64,000 nt of DNA from AP-15 sp963781215 (GTDB taxonomy: Bacteria > Pseudomonadota > Alphaproteobacteria > ATCC43930 > CGMCC-115725), in the NCBI GenBank assembly GCA_963781215.1, contig CAWAFE010000038.1, forward strand, positions 124,001 through 188,000, given 5' to 3'. Under the pieces are notes generated by a model. That model had not been told where the DNA came from. It made no database searches and saw only the letters and a program-made list of their open reading frames with translations. Position 1 is the stretch's first letter; every line of letters begins with the position of its first letter. A program made the position numbers and the translations under genes. Positions 60,062-64,000 of this stretch are shown one piece after another.

Positions 60062-61507
60062 TCAGCGCCGGACAAGGTCGGCCATCTCGGTCATCAGCGG
60101 GCGAAGAAACAGCGTCGAATAGGCGAGGTATATTACGGCGCCGCCAGCGACCAGCCAGGCAAAGCTGGCCCCTGCGCCCAGGCCATCGGGTAGCGCGGCG
60201 TCGAGGAGCCGCACCGAGACGTACATGAAAAGGGCGCCGACGAGGGGCCGCGCTAGTGGTGTCGTTAGGGCCCAGATCGAGGTCCGGGTGACGATCGCGG
60301 TGCGGCGAAGGAGCACGAGAAGCTGCAATGGATAGGCAATGAGCCATGCGATACAGACCCCGAGAAGCCCCCAATGGCTCCCGGCGATGAATGCGACAGG
60401 ATAAAGAATTGTCGCGAACAGCGTGTTCTTGAAGCTGGCGACAATCTCGCCCATGCCGATCAGAAAGGTTGGGATCAGAAGGCCGATCGGCCGCAGGGCC
60501 ATTGCCATCGCCAGGATCGCGAGCGGGATCGTCGCATCGACCCATTTCGGACCCAGCATGACGCCGACGATCTGGGGTGACGTCGCGGCAATGCCGAAAA
60601 ATACCGGAAAGCAGAAGAAGGCCAGGAGACGCATCGCCTTCTGCAAATATCCCAGCGCCTCCATACGATCGTGCTGCACTCGAGCGAAGGCCGGAAAGGC
60701 GGCAGGCCGGATTGCGAGCGCAAATTTCTCTACCGGCAACGCGGCGATGTTGCGGCTGACCGAGTAGATGCCGAGGATATCCGATCCGAGCAGCTTACCG
60801 ATTATGAAGACGTCGGCATTGGCGTAAAAGTACCAAAGAATGTTCTCCGCGGTGCGCAGACCTCCGAATTGGAGCACCCCTGACAGATTGCGCACAGAAA
60901 ATCGCGGCCGGCGAAAGTAGGGAGCGACAAGGCAGAAGCCAGCGCTGCGCAACAACGTCGTAAGCAGCATGCCATACATCAGCGACCACACCCCCTCACC
61001 CATCCAGGCGAGAGCAAGGACCGCGGCGCCGCCGACGACGTTGGAAACCAGGTCGATCCACGACACCGACCGCAAGTCGAGCCGCCTTTCCAGCGTCGCG
61101 CGCGGGATCGCCTGCAAAGCCATCGGGATAAATGTCAAACCGGCAAGCTGAAGCAAAGGGACAAGGCGCGGCTCGCCATAAAACCAGGCTGCCGGGTAGG
61201 CGGCGGCCCACGACAGGACGAGGCAGGCCGCATTGACAACCAAGATGAGCCCGAAGACCTTGCGCAAGTCCTCCCCAGCGATGCGCCGGTTCTGCACGAT
61301 GGCGTCGGCAAAGCCGACATAGCTGATCGATTGGAGCAAGCCGTAGATGGCCGTGGTGACGGCCATCAGCCCGTAATCCTGCGGGTGCAAGAAGCGCACG
61401 GTCGCCAACGTCATCGCCCAAGTGGCGAGCTGTCCGACAAGACGCAGCGCGGTCGACCAACCGACCGCTCGCCGCACGCTTTGTCTCAGCGATGCGGTGT
61501 CGTCCAT
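60062..61507 (-). CDS. Lipopolysaccharide/exopolysaccharide flippase (Wzx/MOP superfamily)
   Basis: A 481-residue membrane protein with about fourteen helices. The N-terminal pattern ALRLVGQLATWAMTLATVRF LHPQDYGLMA and SISYVGFADAIVQNRRIAGE is typical of oligosaccharide flippases (Polysacc_synt). AEENILWYFYANADVFIIGK-like helix 7 and LLGSDILGIYSVSRNIAALP follow. ATG 61507 is preferred; TTG at 61528 is possible. It would move lipid-linked sugar units across the inner membrane. It is followed upstream by a glycosyltransferase gene on the same strand. Confidence 0.88.
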   Translation of the reverse strand: MDDTASLRQSVRRAVGWSTALRLVGQLATWAMTLATVRFLHPQDYGLMAVTTAIYGLLQSISYVGFADAIVQNRRIAGEDLRKVFGLILVVNAACLVLSWAAAYPAAWFYGEPRLVPLLQLAGLTFIPMALQAIPRATLERRLDLRSVSWIDLVSNVVGGAAVLALAWMGEGVWSLMYGMLLTTLLRSAGFCLVAPYFRRPRFSVRNLSGVLQFGGLRTAENILWYFYANADVFIIGKLLGSDILGIYSVSRNIAALPVEKFALAIRPAAFPAFARVQHDRMEALGYLQKAMRLLAFFCFPVFFGIAATSPQIVGVMLGPKWVDATIPLAILAMAMALRPIGLLIPTFLIGMGEIVASFKNTLFATILYPVAFIAGSHWGLLGVCIAWLIAYPLQLLVLLRRTAIVTRTSIWALTTPLARPLVGALFMYVSVRLLDAALPDGLGAGASFAWLVAGGAVIYLAYSTLFLRPLMTEMADLVRR

Positions 61508-61612
61508 CGCCCCTTCCAGCCGCGCCAATCCGATTTCACGCCCCGCCTTCTCTGCCCGTATAGACCACGCTGCGCTAACAAAAAGCTATCGGCATGCACT
61601 TTCGGACCCGGC

Positions 61613-62998
61613 TCATCGCTGGACCGCGAGGATCTCGGTCAAAAATTGCTCCAGCTGCCGATTTTGCTGCGCGCGAGTCATTCCCTTTCTGGCTCCCGAA
61701 ACGGTCGGGGGTATTCCGGCGCGCCGCTGACCGATCCACTTGCGCAGTTGATCCGCGATGACGACCGGCTCATTGGCGACAAGACCGGCCCCCCGCTCCC
61801 GGATCATCGCGGCCAAATCGCCGTGCTCGTAGCCGAGCATCAGGATCGGCCGCCGGGCGCCGAGGTATTCGAAAAACTTCGCGGGGATGTTGCCGGCATC
61901 CCTCTCGTCGTTCCACTGCAGCAGCAAAAGCACGTCGGCTGCGGCTTGCAATGCCAGCGACGCTTTGTACGACACCCGAGGGTGAACGAAGACACAGTCC
62001 TGAACAGCGTGTGCGGCGGCCAAAGGCTGAACATCCTCCAGCGTCGGCCCGTAGAAATGGATCGCCACCCGGTCGCGCGCCGAGCCGAGCAGGCCGACCG
62101 CCCGGAATAGTGGCGTCGGATCGCGAAATCCCGGATAGATGCTGCCGGTGTAGACGAGCGAGACCGCATCCCCCGGCGGCGGACCCGTCGGCTCGTCCGG
62201 AAAATCTTCCTCGACATAGCCGTTGAGAACGCAAGCGACCGGTTGTCGATGCCGCCGGCGCAAGGTCTGGGCCCAGCCGGGGCTGACCGTGATCAGCCCG
62301 GCGGCGCTCTTTAATACCTGGTGCTCGAGCAGAAGGTCGATCCACCAGCGCCAAAGCGGCTCCTCGTAGTATGGATTGTCGGCCCAAAGATCGCGCATCT
62401 CGGCAACCCACGGCGAGCCGCAGACCCGGGCGATGCGCCGGGCCGCGACCAGACAGGAGTTGGGAGGTGCGCTCGCGAGCACGATGTCGGGCCGCCAATC
62501 CGCCACGATGCCGTACCCGGCCACCGTCGCCGGGCCGATCCATCCCACTCGATAATCGGGCATCTGCAGCACGGCGTAATAGTGTCGGGTCAGCGCGGCG
62601 GTCAGGCCGGTCGGCGGCCGGTACGGTATTTCGGCCGTGGTTTCGGTGTCTGTCCCGCTGCCGGAGCGGCGCCAAAAGCGGCGCACCCGCTCGAGCAATG
62701 CCCGAACCGTCGCGCCTGGGAGTCGGCCTTCGACGTAGGTGACCTGCGCGGCCGGGATCTCGAGAGCGAGCGAGTGATCTCCCGAAACATGTCCCGCGAT
62801 GACGCGCACATCATGGCCCGCTTCGTGCAAATATTTCGCGAACTTTCCGGCGCGAACCGCGCCGATGACGTTGAGCGGCGGGAACCAATGAGAAACGATC
62901 AGAATCTTTAGGCGGTTGCGCTCGAGGAGATATGCCGGGACGCAAGGGCTGTTCGACCCACCGGCACCGCGCTCGGAACCTTGTCTTTCACATTGCAT
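61613..62998 (-). CDS. Glycosyltransferase, GT4-like (N-terminal start uncertain)
   Basis: The usual GT-B N-terminus, LKILIVSHWFPPLNVIGAVR, begins about 32 codons after ATG 62998 and has no start codon of its own, so the listed start gives an unusual leader MQCERQGSERGAGGSNSPCV. Body motifs are GSPWVAEMRDLWADNPYYEE, LVYTGSIYPGFRDPTPLFRA, YGPTLEDVQPLAAAHAV and the donor loop GNIPAKFFEYLGARRPILML. It groups with GT4 enzymes of exopolysaccharide clusters. It lies in tandem with the flippase. A larger upstream frame (to 63508) is antisense to the amidotransferase gene and rejected. Confidence 0.82.
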   Translation of the reverse strand: MQCERQGSERGAGGSNSPCVPAYLLERNRLKILIVSHWFPPLNVIGAVRAGKFAKYLHEAGHDVRVIAGHVSGDHSLALEIPAAQVTYVEGRLPGATVRALLERVRRFWRRSGSGTDTETTAEIPYRPPTGLTAALTRHYYAVLQMPDYRVGWIGPATVAGYGIVADWRPDIVLASAPPNSCLVAARRIARVCGSPWVAEMRDLWADNPYYEEPLWRWWIDLLLEHQVLKSAAGLITVSPGWAQTLRRRHRQPVACVLNGYVEEDFPDEPTGPPPGDAVSLVYTGSIYPGFRDPTPLFRAVGLLGSARDRVAIHFYGPTLEDVQPLAAAHAVQDCVFVHPRVSYKASLALQAAADVLLLLQWNDERDAGNIPAKFFEYLGARRPILMLGYEHGDLAAMIRERGAGLVANEPVVIADQLRKWIGQRRAGIPPTVSGARKGMTRAQQNRQLEQFLTEILAVQR

Positions 62999-63126
62999 GC
63001 GACCTGCCATCGGCGCGAGCGTCCGCTCCGCCCCGCATCCGTCTGAGATAGCCATACCGCGGCCGACCGCAGGATTGAACTCGCACACGCAGCGCCGCGG
63101 AGATAACCGATCCCGGAACGGCCGGG

Positions 63127-64000
63127 TCAGGCGATCAGGCCGAGCGCGTCGTCGCGCTGACCCTCGGCCGGGGCCGGCACGCCGTGAACCTTCCGCAGGA
63201 ACGCCTCGAACATCAACAGCACCCAGAGAACGGCGCTGTGGTCGCGCTCGCCCGACTGATGCCGGTCGAGCAGCCGGCCAATCACCGCCATATCGAACAG
63301 GTCCGATTGGCGCAGCACCGGGCCGGTCAGCGCGTCGTGCAAGCGCTCTCGCAGCGGCCCGCGAAACCACCCGGCGAGCGGCACCACAAAGCCCTGCTTG
63401 GGCCGGTGCAAGATCTCGTTCGAGAGGTAGGGCGCCAGGGCAGCCTTGAGAACCCGCTTGCCCTCGCCGCCGCCGAGCTTCAGATGCGGCGGCAGGCGGG
63501 CCGCCCATTCTACCAAGGTATGGTCGAGCAGCGGGACGCGCACTTCGAGCGAGCTTGCCATGCTGGCGCGATCGACCTTGGTCAAAATTCCGCCCGGCAG
63601 ATAGGTCTTGAAATCGGCGTATTGCACCTGCGACAGCGGCTCCTCGCTGCCGCTCCGGGCGATATGCCGGCGCATCAAATCGACGGCATTGTAGCCCTGC
63701 AGCTCGCGAACGAGGCTCGCGCCGAACAGCTGCCGGCGAAGGCCGTCGCTGGCGATCGAGACCGAGTGGAAATAAGCGTCCGCCGTGTCGCGCGCCAACC
63801 CTTCCAGGGTCGACTTAGCGCGCAGCGGCCGCGGCGCCCAATCAAGCTTTGGGTAGAGCGCGCCGAAGAGCCCGAACAGCGGGCCGCGCACACTCCCGGG
63901 CAACCTCCGGCGCACCCACTCTTCGATGCAGTGCCAGCGATAGCGCCGATAGCCGCCAAAGACTTCGTCGCCGCCATCGCCCGAGAGGGCAACGGTGACG
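63127..64000 (-). CDS. Asparagine synthetase-like amidotransferase, C-terminal part (runs off the window)
   Basis: The last 291 residues of a glutamine-dependent asparagine synthase family protein. VTVALSGDGGDEVFGGYRRY at the window edge is the ATP-pyrophosphatase P-loop. Further conserved blocks are QYADFKTYLPGGILTKVDRA SMASSLEVRVPLLDHTLVEW and RPKQGFVVPLAGWFRGPLRE. The N-terminal glutaminase domain lies outside the window. Such proteins in polysaccharide clusters (XrtA/PEP-CTERM or capsule type) amidate uronic acids or similar. It lies in tandem with the glycosyltransferase and flippase. Confidence 0.92.
   Translation of the reverse strand, partial: VTVALSGDGGDEVFGGYRRYRWHCIEEWVRRRLPGSVRGPLFGLFGALYPKLDWAPRPLRAKSTLEGLARDTADAYFHSVSIASDGLRRQLFGASLVRELQGYNAVDLMRRHIARSGSEEPLSQVQYADFKTYLPGGILTKVDRASMASSLEVRVPLLDHTLVEWAARLPPHLKLGGGEGKRVLKAALAPYLSNEILHRPKQGFVVPLAGWFRGPLRERLHDALTGPVLRQSDLFDMAVIGRLLDRHQSGERDHSAVLWVLLMFEAFLRKVHGVPAPAEGQRDDALGLIA

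Noticed and set aside
61613..63508. 631-residue version of the glycosyltransferase starting at 63508
   Set aside because: The extra N-terminal 170 residues overlap the asparagine synthetase-like gene in another frame and have no domain features.

Overview
The window looks like the chromosome of a high-GC alphaproteobacterium, probably related to Rhodospirillales or Hyphomicrobiales. I infer this from GC-rich codon use, alphaproteobacterial-type TRAP and ABC transporters, a minCDE cluster, a queA-tgt-queF-queG operon, and frequent palindromes with CCTC...GCGGGGAGG cores between and inside genes. I cannot name a genus from sequence alone.

Region by region: 1-3562 holds a partial unknown gene and a carbohydrate-type ABC importer (binding protein plus two permeases, no ATPase). 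3616-14573 alternates intact genes (a three-part serine protease, an OsmC/diiron/AraC group, a DctPQM TRAP transporter) with five broken pieces of one succinate-semialdehyde-dehydrogenase (SSDH)-like gene. 13985-21945 is dominated by three broken copies of a lipid-transfer-type thiolase. One is split by a complete IS1634-family element with 15-bp inverted repeats and a 6-bp target duplication. Between two thiolase copies lies a lower-GC cassette: a small membrane-anchored protein, a STAND-type P-loop ATPase and a winged-helix/TPR protein. The last two are a single reading frame cut by one TAG.

22293-29309 has a frameshifted adenylate cyclase/TPR gene, a multidomain rhodanese, an ABC importer (permease and ATPase) and a secreted monooxygenase-like protein. 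29328-35858 is a surface polysaccharide region (UDP-sugar epimerase, two GT4 glycosyltransferases, two FemAB/BioF2-like acyltransferases, a YdcF protein). 35926-42600 holds an HpcH/HpaI aldolase, tRNA-Leu(CAA), an OmpA-like lipoprotein, an EipA-like protein and a lipoprotein lipase, among scraps of cyclase, DUF4105 and IS110 genes.

42720-52201 holds ilvD, a HIT protein, two MFS transporters, a peptide-type binding protein, SDR genes and an EmrAB-like efflux operon with an HxlR regulator. A displaced 226-bp piece of queA sits at 47804. 52340-56337 is the queuosine operon, in which QueF makes preQ1, Tgt inserts it into tRNA, QueA converts it to epoxyqueuosine and QueG reduces that to queuosine. 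56352-59517 holds a sulfite-oxidase-family enzyme and minCDE. 60062-64000 holds more surface polysaccharide genes (flippase, glycosyltransferase, asparagine synthetase-like amidotransferase).

The strongest unusual signals are two. First, the same two catabolic genes (SSDH and thiolase) have been repeatedly broken, copied and fused to each other, with short palindromic elements inserted at identical codons of different copies. Second, the split STAND cassette lies between direct thiolase repeats. Several conserved genes (minD, queA, the rhodanese) carry single-base frameshifts, so base-level error must be ruled out before calling them decayed.
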